In this document: piece after piece, positions 10,170 to 19,746 of the stretch
How positions within the stretch are numbered: the stretch's first letter is position 1
Layout of the letters: every line of letters begins with the position of its first letter
Notes under the pieces: model-generated
What the model saw: only the letters and a program-made list of their open reading frames with translations
The model's database searches: none
Told to the model about the DNA's origin: nothing
NCBI RefSeq assembly: GCF_000372725.1
Contig: NW_005199305.1
Location: forward strand, 23,480-87,479
Direction: 5' to 3'
Origin: Emiliania huxleyi CCMP1516
Taxonomy: Eukaryota > Haptophyta > Isochrysidales > Noelaerhabdaceae
DNA length: 64,000 nt
Position numbers and translations under genes: made by a program

Positions 10170-10445
10170 CCGTCAGCTCGACGGGGCGCGCGTGTCAGCT
10201 AGAAGTTTGCCAGTAGAGCTATCCTGGTCTTTCCGAAGGCGAGCCTCGCGCCACGGTTGCCAGCCGTGCCTCCGCGAGAGTCGCCCCTCGAGCCGCGTCC
10301 CGTCGGCACTGTCCCTGAGTGCGTCCCGCCTTGGCGGCACACACTCGGCGAGGACAGTCCGGCCTACGGGAACGTGTCGCGCGCCGGCGACGGTTGCGGC
10401 GGGGTCGTTGTATGTACGAAGCGCCGATGGCACGACCACCGCCCT
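10170..10445 (+). repeat. Dispersed repeat family B, copy 1
   Basis: About 270 bp that match the reverse complement of 14,655-14,930. Shared blocks include CTGGTCTTTCCGAAG, the sequence for a GGCACTGTCCCTGAGTGCGT core, and GGGAACGTGTCGCGCGCCGG. No credible coding sequence is visible in it. Confidence 0.85.
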
Positions 10446-10808
10446 GCATCGCAGACCGGGCAAGGATCTCGCCGCCCTCGTGAGTGATCAGGTAGCGGGC
10501 GCGCGGCGAGGCGGCGTGGGTCGCTGGGTCGCCGCTGTCGATATGTATCACTGCGCGGTACTCTGTTGAGACCGCACACACAGCTGCCGCGGCGGGCGGC
10601 GCGCGGTGCACATGGGGATCGGGCCCCGCCGGTCCTCGCTCCTCGGCTGATGTGTGAGTCGTCACCTGAAGAGCGCACAGACGACAGACGCCACTCGCCA
10701 GAGTGCAGAAGCAAATAAAGCCGTAGTGCAGCGACACCGTAGAGAGAGAGAGCGGGGGGGTGAAGCTGCCGCGCGCGCGCGCGCGCGCGATGGCTGTCTG
10801 CGCGAGGG

Positions 10809-11111
10809 GAGCCGCCCGTCGCCCATCGTGTGCGCCGCCTCGAGCAGCGGCACGGCGCTCGCCGGCCCGACGCTCTCCTGCAGCGCCTGCGCGCAGAGCA
10901 GCTCGAGGCGCGGCACCTGGTACATCTGCGCCAGCTGCCGCAGGTCGAGCGCGCGCTGCGCTCTGCCGCCCTCCTCCTCGCCGAGGTCGAGCTGGTCGGT
11001 GAGGAGGTAGCGGACGAGGGCGGTGAAGGTGGCGAGATCGGTGTTGCGCACCGTGACCTCGGCGGCGTCGCGCTCCTTCATGCCGATGCCGAACATGGTC
11101 AGAAAGAACAC
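10809..11111 (-). pseudogene. BTB/BACK-domain fragment
   Basis: On the reverse strand about 100 residues run from VFFLTMFGIGMKERDAAEV through ALVRYLLTDQLDLGEEEGG to VPLLEAAHTMGDGRL. They are nearly identical to the BTB and early BACK region of the NHL-BTB genes at 37,969 and 57,232. The NHL repeats and the rest of BACK are missing. Beyond GDGRL the frame runs into an alternating CG tract (10,767-10,790). It is a fragment of that family caught between the inverted repeats, not a functional gene. Confidence 0.85.
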
Positions 11112-11576
11112 GGACCGCGCGCGCACGCCGCACGGCGCGGGCGCGCGCGAAATGGCTGTCTGTCTCTGTGTGTGCTGTGTGTCGTCTGGGTCGAGCTGCG
11201 CCGCCGCCGGCGAGCAATACATACTTTATCGGGACGCACGGCACACGCAGTTCGCTGCTTGCTTGACGCGCCTGAAGCCGCTTTCTTATAAACACGTACC
11301 TGATGTGAATCATGGAGCTGCACACAATATCTCGCGCGAACACACCTCGACTCAGATCTCCCCCTCTTCCCGCGTTCTCGGCGCCCGTCCACCCAGCACG
11401 CTCCATGGAGCGCACGTCGCATGCTCACAAGAAGTGGCCGGCGACCCCCCTCGCCAGCGCTGGCACCGGATGCACGGTCGGCACCTAGGGGGCAGTAGAG
11501 CGAGCGGTAAGAGGCACGCCAGTCGACCTTCATCATGTGCATGTGCATGTGCATGCGCATGTCAGCCCATCCACCC

Positions 11577-11690
11577 AAGGCGCGAGATATGGCGAGATAT
11601 GGGGAGATATGGGCCGGCTTCCTCTCGTACAAGGCGCGAGATATGGCGAGATATGGCGAGATATGGGCCGACTTTCTCTCGTACGGTGAA
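11577..11690 (+). repeat. Two ~55-bp repeats built from GAGATATGG units
   Basis: Two copies of a unit made of 10-bp GCGAGATATG-type repeats followed by GGCC and a CTCTCGTAC end. The same GAGATATGGG decamer forms the edge of the array at 53,430-53,490. Confidence 0.9.
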
Positions 11691-11860
11691 CCCCCTTCTC
11701 TCCCCACCGCGTGTGCGCTGCAAGAGCGTGCGGCCGGCACCTGTGGGATCGCCGCCGCCGCCGCCGCCGCCTCGGCTCCTCCGGTCGGCACGACGGCGCC
11801 GCGGCTCCACTCCTCATGGCGAACAGGCCGCTTCCGTGGGTCGGTGGACGGCGCGGCCGC

Positions 11861-11883
11861 CTAAAACAGAAATGCGGGCATGG

Positions 11884-11923
<40 letters not shown>

Positions 11924-12607
11924 CGGTGGTGGGGTCTGGAAGGGCGCGGCCGCCTCGTACAGGGCGAGGTGCTCGTTGGCCATGATCAGGGCGGCGAGGT
12001 CGGAGCCGCCTCCGACGTGGTGGTCCCCAAAGAAAATCTGCGAGCAGACGCGCTCACGGTTCGAGGAGAGCGCGGAGCAGGGAAGGGGTGGGGGCGTGAG
12101 GCAACGACGGGCACCTGCGGCATCGACGTGACGCCGGGAGGCACCAGCTGCCGCACATCGTCGAGCCGCTCGGGATGGTGCGTGACGGAGATCTCGGTGT
12201 ACTCCCACCCAAGCATCTCGAAGAGCCGTTTTGCGGCCTGCCGGCGGCGGCGGTGGCGGTAGTGGGAGCGCGGCTGCGGTCCGAGCGGTGTGATGTCCGC
12301 AGCGCGACCAACAGCAGTGTGATTTGGCCGCGCCGGCGTTGGGAGTCACCTTGCAAGGGTCACAAGTCTCGAGCGAAAAGATGGTGACACGCGGTGGACT
12401 CGGCGCGGCCGGCGGAGCGGCAAACGGCCCGCAGAGAGGAGCTCGGAGGCGCGAGCAGGCGAGCTGCGGCAGCGGCGGCGCCACGATCGGGGAAGAGAAG
12501 GCGAGGAGCGAGCAGTGGAGCGCGAGCACGGCCATTGCCCGGAAGCACAGTCCACAGAGCTTCGGCGAGATCGAGAGAGAGATGGCGGCTTTGAGAAGCA
12601 GCACCAT
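11861..12607 (-). CDS. Glutaredoxin, three exons
   Basis: Glutaredoxins reduce disulfides or glutathione adducts using glutathione. Exon 1 (from 12607) gives an N-terminal extension of about 70 residues with hydrophobic segments, suggesting organelle or secretory targeting. It then gives RVTIFSLETCDPCK, with the active-site CxxC as CDPC. A GT intron follows at once. Exon 2 reads AAKRLFEMLGWEYTEISV and ends in VTSMPQ, which supplies the conserved cis-proline. Exon 3 starts after CTCGCAG with IFFGDHHVGGGSDLAALI, the glutathione-binding GG-x-x-D-L region. Joined, MPQ-IFFG gives the family's usual PQIF junction. The C-terminus ends in a Ser-Leu run encoded by a GA microsatellite (11,888-11,920). 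CDPC is unusual, since CPYC, CPFC or CGFS are typical. Confidence 0.85.
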
Positions 12608-12774
12608 ACAAACACCCGTGAGTGCGAGATAGGGCTAGCAGTAGGCAGCTAGCCTGTGAGGAGGGCGTCCATAGACACCTCACTAGACCCCACACACGGT
12701 CTCGTCCGTGCCTCGCCGGCCGGCGAGATCGCTAGAGGTGGAGCAAGCCTGCTCAGGCTCGCATGTTACTTCCT
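12606..12774 (-). repeat. Inverted repeat, right arm
   Basis: Reverse-complement partner of 9,905-10,075. Its inner edge touches the start codon of the glutaredoxin gene (12,607), so it would contain that gene's immediate 5' flank and possibly its promoter. Confidence 0.9.
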
Positions 12775-13230
12775 GATGTGTGTGTCGACTCGAGGAAGCG
12801 AAAAAGACAAAAAAAGAGATAACCCAGTGCCCGAGTGCACGCCCGCAGCGGGCCCATCGGATGGCGAGGTGGTAGGGAGGGGCGCGAACGCCGAACGAGC
12901 ATGCACAGGACGGTGACATCAGGGAAGATCCGCAGCAGCGCGCTCAGCAGAAGGTGGGCAAGCGCGGTGATGCGCTCGGCGATGCGCTGGCAGCGGTTAA
13001 CGCCCGCCACGCTGGTGAGCGCCTCCCTGACTAGCGCGTGGTGGAGGGCGAGCGCCTCCTTCATCTCCGCCTCCAGCTGCTCCGCGGCCGTATCAGCGAG
13101 CGACACGCCGTTGTCAGGGAGGGCGCCGGTCCTCGCTCGCCCATTCGCCCTGGCGAACTTGGTGGATATGGCGTCGAGGCGGGAATGCAGCTTGGAGAGC
13201 GAAAGATCGCACGGGCGGGGACCTGTAAAT
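12753..13230 (-). CDS. Helical protein of unknown function, partial
   Basis: The open reverse frame includes LSKLHSRLDAISTKFARANG, then VSLADTAAEQLEAEMKEALA and ALHHALVREALTSVAGVNRC. After that come a hydrophobic segment (ITALAHLLLSALLRIFPDVTV) and a stop at 12,753. The amphipathic helices ending in a membrane-like segment suggest a tethering or coiled-coil protein, but I do not recognise it. No start codon is evident; the 5' side runs into the hairpin element at 13,213. Its last ~20 codons overlap the right inverted repeat, so the natural end may have been replaced. Confidence 0.4.
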
Positions 13231-13372
13231 AAATAAATAAAACGGACACCTCTACTAGGAGATGGGTAAAAAGGAACAGGTCCCCGCCCTGCGGTCTTTT
13301 TGTGCAGGGTTCTTTGTGGGTGTGGTCGGCGACTAGCGGGGACCTGTTCATTTAGGTGTCCGTTTATTTATG
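13213..13372. repeat. Small inverted-repeat (MITE-like) element
   Basis: The two ends are mutually inverted around AAATAAATAAA...CGGACACCT and AGGTGTCCGTTTATTTAT. GGGGACCTGT occurs near each end, and an inverted AACAGGTCCCCGCCC sits in the middle (about 13,277). The ~160-bp unit can fold on itself and is far more AT-rich at its edges than its surroundings. Confidence 0.75.
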
Positions 13373-13684
13373 GAGGCACTGACATGCCCAGATAGATCTC
13401 AACATATCAACGCTCACTCGCCCACGCCTCGTCGAATCCTAACGCTGTCAAACGAGGCACGTTTCGCTTGGCGCGGCCCCGCTCTGTGCCTTGACTGCCC
13501 CCCCGCTCTGCCGCTCGCTCCCTGTCCCTCTCACCTCTCTCTGACTCGGTCGGCGCCTCTCCACACAGCTCGTCACGCGCCTTCTCTTGTCCCCGCAGCC
13601 GTCAACTCAAACATACTCCATGCAGAGGATTCAGTCATAGCGGCCCGGCACTACTCACGCGGGGTGGGAGGCCACCGGGGCGGC
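13373..13684. other. No gene seen
   Basis: Pyrimidine-rich, GC-rich spacer between the hairpin element and the membrane-protein gene. Short open frames only. Confidence 0.6.
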
Positions 13685-14347
13685 TCACACGAGCGGGGCC
13701 TTGGCCTGCGCGGCGGCCACCGCAAGCTCCTCTGCCTCGGTCATCCCTTGTTCCTTGCTTAGGCCTGACGCGTTAGAGAGAAGACAGACGAGTAGAGGGG
13801 GCGCCGTAGGGGAGGGTTCATGGTGTCGGGGGGAAGGGGCGGATACGCTGGTGGGCGGGGCGAGGGGAGCGTCACGCGCCAAACCAGAGGCCGAGGATGA
13901 GCGAGTAGATAGGCTCAAAGGCGCCGAAGCTGATCTTGATGAGGCCGATCCAGAGCCATCCAAGAGGAAGGAATCCCAGGAGGAGGGCTTGGTCGGAGAG
14001 GGGGAAAAAGTAGAGCGGCAGCGTGTAGTCGAGCGGCGGGCTCGAGCCAACGGCCTCCTTCGGTTTGAGCCCAAAAACGCTGAGGATGAAGGTGTAGATC
14101 GAACTGAGAAGGTTGCCGAGAAACGGGATCGAAAGGAGGCCATACCAGACGTAGGTCATGATGCCGCCTGCGGAAGCGGCGAGCGCAGCAGGCGCAGGGT
14201 GGGTTTTGTTCGGCAAATCGCGCTCCTCTATGGCGCTTGCTCACCGACCCCCAGCGGGACCCAGGCCGGATTTTCGATGTCAAGTGTGTACGTGACCTCC
14301 TTCTTTCGCGGGACGAGGAAATCGCAGCACTCCTTCGCCGACACCAT
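13685..14347 (-). CDS. Small membrane protein, probably three exons
   Basis: Exon 1 starts at 14347 with MVSAKECCDFLVPRKKEVTY and runs to NPAWVPLGVG, followed by a GTGAGC donor. The acceptor CCGCAG leads into GGIMTYVWYGLLSIPFLGNL. The second exon has three hydrophobic stretches: YGLLSIPFLGNLLSSIYTF, YTLPLYFFPL and GFLPLGWLWIGLIKISFGAF. It reaches a stop at 13,872 if unspliced. A possible third exon, QGMTEAEELAVAAAQAKAPL ending at 13,685, would be joined through a GC donor. I do not recognise the family. The 5' flank contains a duplicated ~40-bp segment and a retrotransposon tail (14,374-14,515). Confidence 0.55.
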
Positions 14348-14373
14348 GACTTCAATGTAGGCGCTCTTGGGGG

Positions 14374-14515
14374 GCACCGCGGATTGCAATTGTGGAAAAA
14401 AGAAAGAAAACATACAGGGCACCGCGGATTGCACGTGTGGAAAAAAGAAAGGAGACGCGGCCCGGATGGGAGGATGGGACGCCGCCACGCCACCACACAG
14501 GGATTTTCATTGTGG
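14374..14515 (-). mobile_element. Retrotransposon 3'-tail fragment with a local tandem duplication
   Basis: The block around GGATGGGAGGATGGGACGCC and CACCACACAGGGATTTT matches the tail of the element at 5,446. Next to it GGCACCGCGGATTGCA...GTGGAAAAAAGAAAG occurs twice, about 45 bp apart. Confidence 0.65.
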
Positions 14516-14654
14516 AGATGGGAGAATCTCACATTGGGGAGTATAGGTACGAGGCTGGTGCGGCATCTCTTGCGGGTCTCGCCAGGGGCGCCTACCAACC
14601 TCGCTTGCGAGGGGCGTGTGGCATGTCTGAACGGACTCGTGAGGGGCGCCTGCC

Positions 14655-14930
14655 AACCTCGCTTCGTCGAAGCGGCGCTCGGTACCCACACCCACCCCGC
14701 CGCATTCGTCGCCGGCGCGCGACACGTTCCCGTCGGCTGGACTGCCCTCGTCGAGTGCGTGTCGCCAACCAAGGCGGGACGCACTCAGGGACAGTGCCGG
14801 CGGGACGCGGCTCGAGAGGCGGCTCCCGCGGAGGCACGGCTGGCACCTGTGGCGCAGGGCTCGTCTTCGGAAAGACCAGGATCGCTCTACTGGCAAAGTT
14901 CTGGCTGACACGCGCGCCCGGTCGAGCCTT
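14655..14930 (-). repeat. Dispersed repeat family B, copy 2
   Basis: Reverse-complement match of 10,170-10,445. Just upstream (14,575-14,665) a GAGGGGCGCCTGCCAACCTC-type segment is itself repeated. Confidence 0.85.
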
Positions 14931-14982
14931 GCCGATGTGTGTGTGTGTGCTGTAGACTGACTGCTCAGACGTTGACATTGGC

Positions 14983-15548
14983 ATGACGACCGATCGCTGC
15001 TCGCGCGTTGCCGTCTGTGCGGCGCTCTTCTTCTTCTCTGGTGGCCTGTACTGGCTATGCGCGCCGCCCCGATGCTCGCAGCAGCCACTGGCGGCGAACC
15101 GCGGCCGACTCCGCCATCGCGGCCGCAGCTGTTGAGCTCTCCAGAAAACTGGTGCCTCATATGCTGCCTCCCTGCGGATGCTGCCGGCGAGCCTGGCGGT
15201 CCGCTGTACTACAAGGATGTGCTGACTCGATTTCTACTCGAATTCTTCTACCCCCACGACTCGGAACGCGAATGTGACAGGACCATCGGGTCCTTCAGCC
15301 ACCAAAGTGAGATCACCCGAGAGCAGCTGAGCCTGCCTCGGGCCTCGCCTCCCTCTCCTTCAGGCATTCGTGGCATCCTATGGGTCGTCCAGAGTATCGA
15401 CCTCTGGCTTGTCAGTCGCGGTCACTTGATGACCCCCATGAAGTACAGCGATCGCCATCTCGCTGGCCTCTCCGCAGGCCCCCCCGACCGCGTCGAACTC
15501 ATCGGCGCGGGCTCTCTCGGCTACGGGACCGGCCCCAGCTTCGGCTGA
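14983..15548 (+). CDS. Hypothetical protein, possible type II membrane protein
   Basis: An ATG at 14983 opens MTTDRCSRVAVCAALFFFSG, a short basic segment then a hydrophobic one like a signal anchor. That frame stops near 15,136. An overlapping frame then reads SSPENWCLICCLPADAAG, PLYYKDVLTRFLLEFFYPHD and TREQLSLPRASPP to a stop at 15,548. The two could be joined by a short intron near 15,100-15,140, but no splice site is decisive. I do not recognise a family. Treat both start and structure as unsettled. Confidence 0.35.
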
Positions 15549-15849
15549 GGGCTAACAAGCTGCCGAGCCCAAATCACTGTGAGAGTCGTGATTTCTTGTT
15601 GGTTAATAAAAATCTCTCTCTCTACGGCACACACTGCTCTCTACGGCCTGATCGCGGCGCCGAGCAGTGTGTGCTCGCCGCCGGCGCGGCTGCGGCTCCT
15701 GGTTGGCATCATCACGGCGCCTTTGAACCGCGACCGCCGCGTCTGGATCCGCCAGAAGCTGCGCGTCTCCGAGGCGCGCCGCCGGGGCGTGCAAAAGAAA
15801 GAAATCCCGCGGGTGTCCGCACAGCCGCAGGTCTTCGCTCCGCCCACAC

Positions 15850-16671
15850 ATGCTGCGTCGCTGGATGCTCGCCGGCGCCGGCGCCGGCCTCGCCGCCGCC
15901 TCCGCCGCGCTCAGCCTCCCGCGCGCGGAGCCGGCGAAGAAGACCTACCTCGTCACGGGCTGCTCTGCCGGCCTCGGTCTCGAGCTTGTGAGGCAGCTCG
16001 CCGCACGAGGCGACCGCGTGTACGCCACGTGCCGCACGCCCGCCGCCTCAGCCAGCGGCGTCGATGAGCTCAGCCAGGTGGCAGGAGATGTCGTCCTCGT
16101 GCAGGGCGTCGATGTCACCAGCGACTCGGTCGGCGAGACGCTGAAGGCAGCGCTCGCAGGCGTCAAGCTGGACTGCATCGTGCACAACGCGGGCGGCTTC
16201 GCTGCGTCTCGTGCCGAGCAGAAGCTCGACACCATCTGCATGGACGCGATGCGCCGCGGCTTCGAGCTCAACACGCTGAGCGTGCTGCGCGTCACGCAAG
16301 CGCTGCTGCCGCAGCTGTCGGCGCCGGGAGGCAAGCTCGTCGTAATCTCGTCGATGATAGGCTCGATCGCAGACAACAGCAGCGGCGGCATGTACGCGTA
16401 CCGCACATCCAAGGCCGCGGTCAACATGGTGTCCAAGTCGTTGGCCAACGACCTCAAACCGCAAGGCATCGCCGTGGTCGCAATCTCGCCCGGCTTCGTG
16501 GCGACCCATTTCGGCGGCATGTCGCCGGAGCAGAAGATGAAGGTCGGCGCCAAGCCAGTCACGCCGTCGGTGCGAGGCATCGTCGAGGCGATCGATGCTC
16601 TCGAGCTCAGCAACACGGGCAGCTTTGTGCACACCAACTACGGCGACGGATTGCAGCCCGCGCCTTGGTGA
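15850..16671 (+). CDS. Short-chain dehydrogenase/reductase (SDR)
   Basis: An intact single-exon gene of 273 residues. SDRs oxidise or reduce alcohols and ketones with NAD(P). A short hydrophobic N-terminus (RRWMLAGAGAGLAAASAAL) looks like a membrane anchor or targeting leader. The Rossmann motif is TGCSAGLG (residues 37-44). An NAG motif follows in VHNAGGF. The catalytic Ser is in VISSMIG, and the Tyr and Lys are in YRTSK. The PG motif after the active site is SPGFVATHFGG. Length and motif spacing fit a classical SDR. The substrate cannot be read from the sequence. Confidence 0.95.
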   Translation: MLRRWMLAGAGAGLAAASAALSLPRAEPAKKTYLVTGCSAGLGLELVRQLAARGDRVYATCRTPAASASGVDELSQVAGDVVLVQGVDVTSDSVGETLKAALAGVKLDCIVHNAGGFAASRAEQKLDTICMDAMRRGFELNTLSVLRVTQALLPQLSAPGGKLVVISSMIGSIADNSSGGMYAYRTSKAAVNMVSKSLANDLKPQGIAVVAISPGFVATHFGGMSPEQKMKVGAKPVTPSVRGIVEAIDALELSNTGSFVHTNYGDGLQPAPW

Positions 16672-17162
16672 GGTGAGCGTTTTTGTGCTTGGTATATATT
16701 GGAGGGTGTGTCACTGTGTGTGGACTGTGCATACATGTACGGCAGCGTGTAGACGAAAGAGGAACGTTCACGCTTCACGCATCACGGCGCCGAGCTGCCA
16801 CACCACACACACACGACACAGCGGGGAGGGAGTGGTTCTAACTTCTAAAGGGAGTACCTGTGTTAGTGCCAGTGCGAGCCAGTCCCGTGCCCAGTCCTGT
16901 ACCCAGTGTTGTGCGAGGGAGTTTTGTTGTAAAATTCTAAAGGGAGAGGACCCTGAGTTGACCAGGGGTTGTGCGCTGGGCCCTCCTGCTCGGCTCCAGC
17001 CAGTAGACAAGTCTTGTCATCAACAGAGTAGAAGGATCTGACCTCGGGGCCGATGTGACCAAGCGCTGGTAGCGTGGTTTAACCTCACACCCATGGTCTC
17101 ACAGTGTGCCGGCAGTCGCCGAGCAGTGTCGCTCACACAAGCCGCAGCACAAGTGACTGAGG
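16672..17162. other. Intergenic, no gene seen
   Basis: 3' flank of the dehydrogenase with short GT runs. No frame with coding character. Confidence 0.6.
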
Positions 17163-17480
17163 GCCAGTGAGGGCGAGCCCATCGCTGTCACAGCTGTGGC
17201 AGCCGCACAATAGGCTGTGTCAACTGTGCAGAGTGTGTGAGCAGCAGAGGAGCTGCTCTCCAGGCTTCTGTCGCAAAGAGCTGCATGCCACCGAAAGCGC
17301 TGTCGAGGTTCGCCGAGCGCGGCGCAGGTTGAGGGAAGCCGCCACCGACGAGCGCGTTGGACTTTTCACTCCGGACAAAGACGGGCACACAGCGGACGGT
17401 GCGGGGCGTGTGCCCGTCATAGCGGCGAGGCGCGGGACCGTCTGTGGCGAAGTGGGTCGCGTCCCTGATTTCCTCAACTC
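17163..17480 (+). repeat. Dispersed repeat family C, copy 1
   Basis: About 315 bp nearly identical to 47,603-47,915 in direct orientation 30 kb away. Both begin at GCCAGTGAGGGCGAGCCC. They diverge after the block GGCGAAGTGGGTCGCGTCCC. No conserved long frame is present, so it is a non-coding or non-autonomous repeat. Confidence 0.93.
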
Positions 17481-18083
17481 ACGGTCCTCTCCCCGTATAA
17501 GATCTCTGGTCGCGCGCACCTAACAAGACTTGGTGGACCGCCACCGCGTCTGTGCCGGCTCTTGCACATGGCTGCTGCGTCCTGATTGCGTGCGCCACGC
17601 GGATTGAGTCCAATGCACAGCACTGCAGGGACCGGCGCATGCCATGCCCATGGGCTCGAGGTATGTGCGCGTCAAATTATACGCGCGTTGTGTTGGGTTC
17701 GCGGGGACCGCTCACGCAGTTCCACGAGCAGGGGTATGTGACACGTCTTGCCGCCGCGTTCGGTAGAAGAGGTTAGATCCTGGTCGGCCACGCCTGAGAA
17801 AAAGCCCGACGAAGCCCCCATTAGTATTTGGTCGCTGGAAATTATGACGATTGAGGAGTTCATGGACAAATTTAGGTAGCAAAATAGTGAAAGAGGTCGT
17901 TAGGCAGTTGCGCCACGGCCTTCTTTAGTAAAAGGCGAAAGAAGGGCACGTATGACGTAACCGCGATACCCTCTTCACAGTGAATTCGGGCACTCTTGTA
18001 GCGGCTCGGAACCAGGCTGCTTGTGGCGGGGCCCTGCCGTTACACCTTCGTTCAAGCCGTTCGCCCCAACCACACAACCAACC
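17481..18083. other. Intergenic, no gene seen
   Basis: Mixed-composition spacer upstream of the tubulin fragment. Only short frames. It may hold the tubulin promoter, but no core element is recognisable. Confidence 0.5.
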
Positions 18084-18930
18084 ATGGCGCGCGCCGCAGC
18101 CGCGCCCGCGCGCGCCCCACCCGCCCGCCAGCCCGATCGCCGCGCCCCCAGTGCTGCGGCGACGCCGCCTGCCCCTCACGCGCCTCTCAGCGCCGCGCGC
18201 CATGCCACAGCCCTGCGCGCCGCGGCTCACGTCTGCGCGCCCTCGTGTCGCAGCGCGAGTGCATCACCATCCACCTCGGCCAGGCCGGCGTCCAGACCGG
18301 CAACGCCTGCTGGGAGGTAGCGCCATCCGTACTCGAGTTGGGGCAACACACAAACCCTCAAACTTGCCCCACACCCCCAATGCGCAGCTCTTCTGCCTCG
18401 AGCACGGAATCCAGCCCGACGGCCAGATGCCCTCCGACAAGACCATCGGAGGCGGCGACGATGCGTTCAACACCTTCTTCTCCGAGACTGGCTCGGGCAA
18501 GCACGTGCCGCGCACCGTCTTCATCGACCTCGAGCCGACCGTCATCGGCGCGTCCCGCCCCTCCCCCGCCAATGCGCGCTAATCGGATTCAGATGGCAGC
18601 TATGCGGAAACAGAGCAAAAACATACCCGCGCGGCTTGAGCTGAGAAGCCCCTCCGCCTCCTCTCCCCCAACAGACGAGGTTCGCACGGGCACGTACCGC
18701 CAGCTCTATCACCCGGAGCAGCTCATCTCGGGCAAGGAGGACGCGGCCAACAACTACGCCCGTGGCCACTACACCGTCGGCAAGGAGATCGTCGACCTGG
18801 TCCTCGATCGCATCCGCAAGCTGGCCGACAACTGCACCGGCCTGCAGGGCTTCTTCGCCTTCAACGCCATCGGCGGCGGCACCGGCTCCGGCCTGGGCGC
18901 CCTCCTGCTCGACTACCTTCCTTGCCCTCT
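18084..18930 (+). pseudogene. Alpha-tubulin, 5' third only
   Basis: The proposed exons are 18,084-18,086 (ATG), 18,254-18,316, 18,388-18,547 and 18,675 to about 18,915. Joined, they give the alpha-tubulin N-terminus: [40 protein letters not shown], then [20 protein letters not shown] and the GTP-binding GGGTGSG loop ([15 protein letters not shown]). Intron 2 is GT-AG. Introns 1 and 3 restore the frame only with GC donors (ATG|GC and ATCG|GC) and AG acceptors. After LGALLLDYL the similarity ends abruptly; no later tubulin sequence occurs in the next kilobases. About two thirds of the protein is missing, including most of the GTPase and all of the C-terminal domain. It is a truncated copy or an assembly break. 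Confidence 0.85.
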
Positions 18931-19746
18931 ACCTCTGGGATGGGAAGGAGTGAGCCTACCAGGTAGCCTTGAAACAACGGTTTCCGCACCGCCTCACGCA
19001 TCTGCTGATGCGGCCCAAGCTTTGCCGCGTTAGCACTGCATCCGGCGCGGGCACCCAACGCGCTTCATTGCTGCCCGGTACGACTGTACTGATCTGGCTT
19101 GCGCACCTGTGCTGGCAGGCTCACACCATAGTGCTCCCTTGCCTGCTGGTGTAGGCAACAATACCCTTGCTGGCAAGCTTCACCTCGCGAGCTGCCTCGA
19201 TGGGGTGCCGAGGCATAGAGATTAGAGTCTCGCCTACGCTGCGGCACAGACACCTGATGAGGACAGCATGATACCACATGAATCTGCCCAGTTGCAGCAA
19301 ATTCTACTGAACAGTTGAGGGCTGGCGAGAGAGAGACCGTTAAGGAGCGCGAAACGCGCGAGGAAGCCGCGGGCTGCGGGCTCATATACAAGAAGAAAAA
19401 GTTGAAAACGAGACTCCTTGTTATCCATAAAAGAGCCACATACATGATATGTCAACCGGCGCACATGCGACGAGAGCGGGCGCCGTTTTTCATTGCCTAT
19501 TCTAACGAGACAGAGCAGCGGCACGGGCGTTGCCGATCGAACACGGATTGCTGAGGGCCATGCACAATTCGTGCGGTTATGGGCTGCCACCGCAAAACAT
19601 GCAAACGACAGGCCACGCCACGTGCGCCACCATATCCAGCTGCGCAGCGGCAACGACTGCCGAGGCGCAGGCCGAGCCGCAGCCTACCCGATGCCCCGCC
19701 GACATGCGGCATTGGCCAAAATGCTGGGCATATCAGGTTAAGGAAG
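18931..19746. other. No gene seen
   Basis: Sequence after the tubulin break. Several short frames on both strands, none with family features. Confidence 0.55.

Larger units (their letters stand above)
9905..12774. mobile_element. Candidate gene-capturing element bounded by long inverted repeats
   Basis: The segment is flanked by two ~170-bp inverted repeats (9,905-10,075 and 12,606-12,774) that align at roughly 85-90% by eye. Both begin at their outer ends with AGGAAGTAACATGCGAG. Inside are a dispersed-repeat copy, a BTB-domain fragment and a glutaredoxin gene. Long terminal inverted repeats around host gene pieces resemble a Pack-MULE-type element. I found no transposase and no clear target-site duplication, so two independent inverted repeat copies are an alternative. 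Confidence 0.45.

Noticed and set aside
9905-12774. Retroviral or LTR-element interpretation of the long repeats
   Set aside because: The arms are inverted, not direct, and no gag, protease or integrase is present.
15945-16637. Reverse frame opposite the dehydrogenase
   Set aside because: The + frame has all SDR motifs in order. The reverse frame has none.
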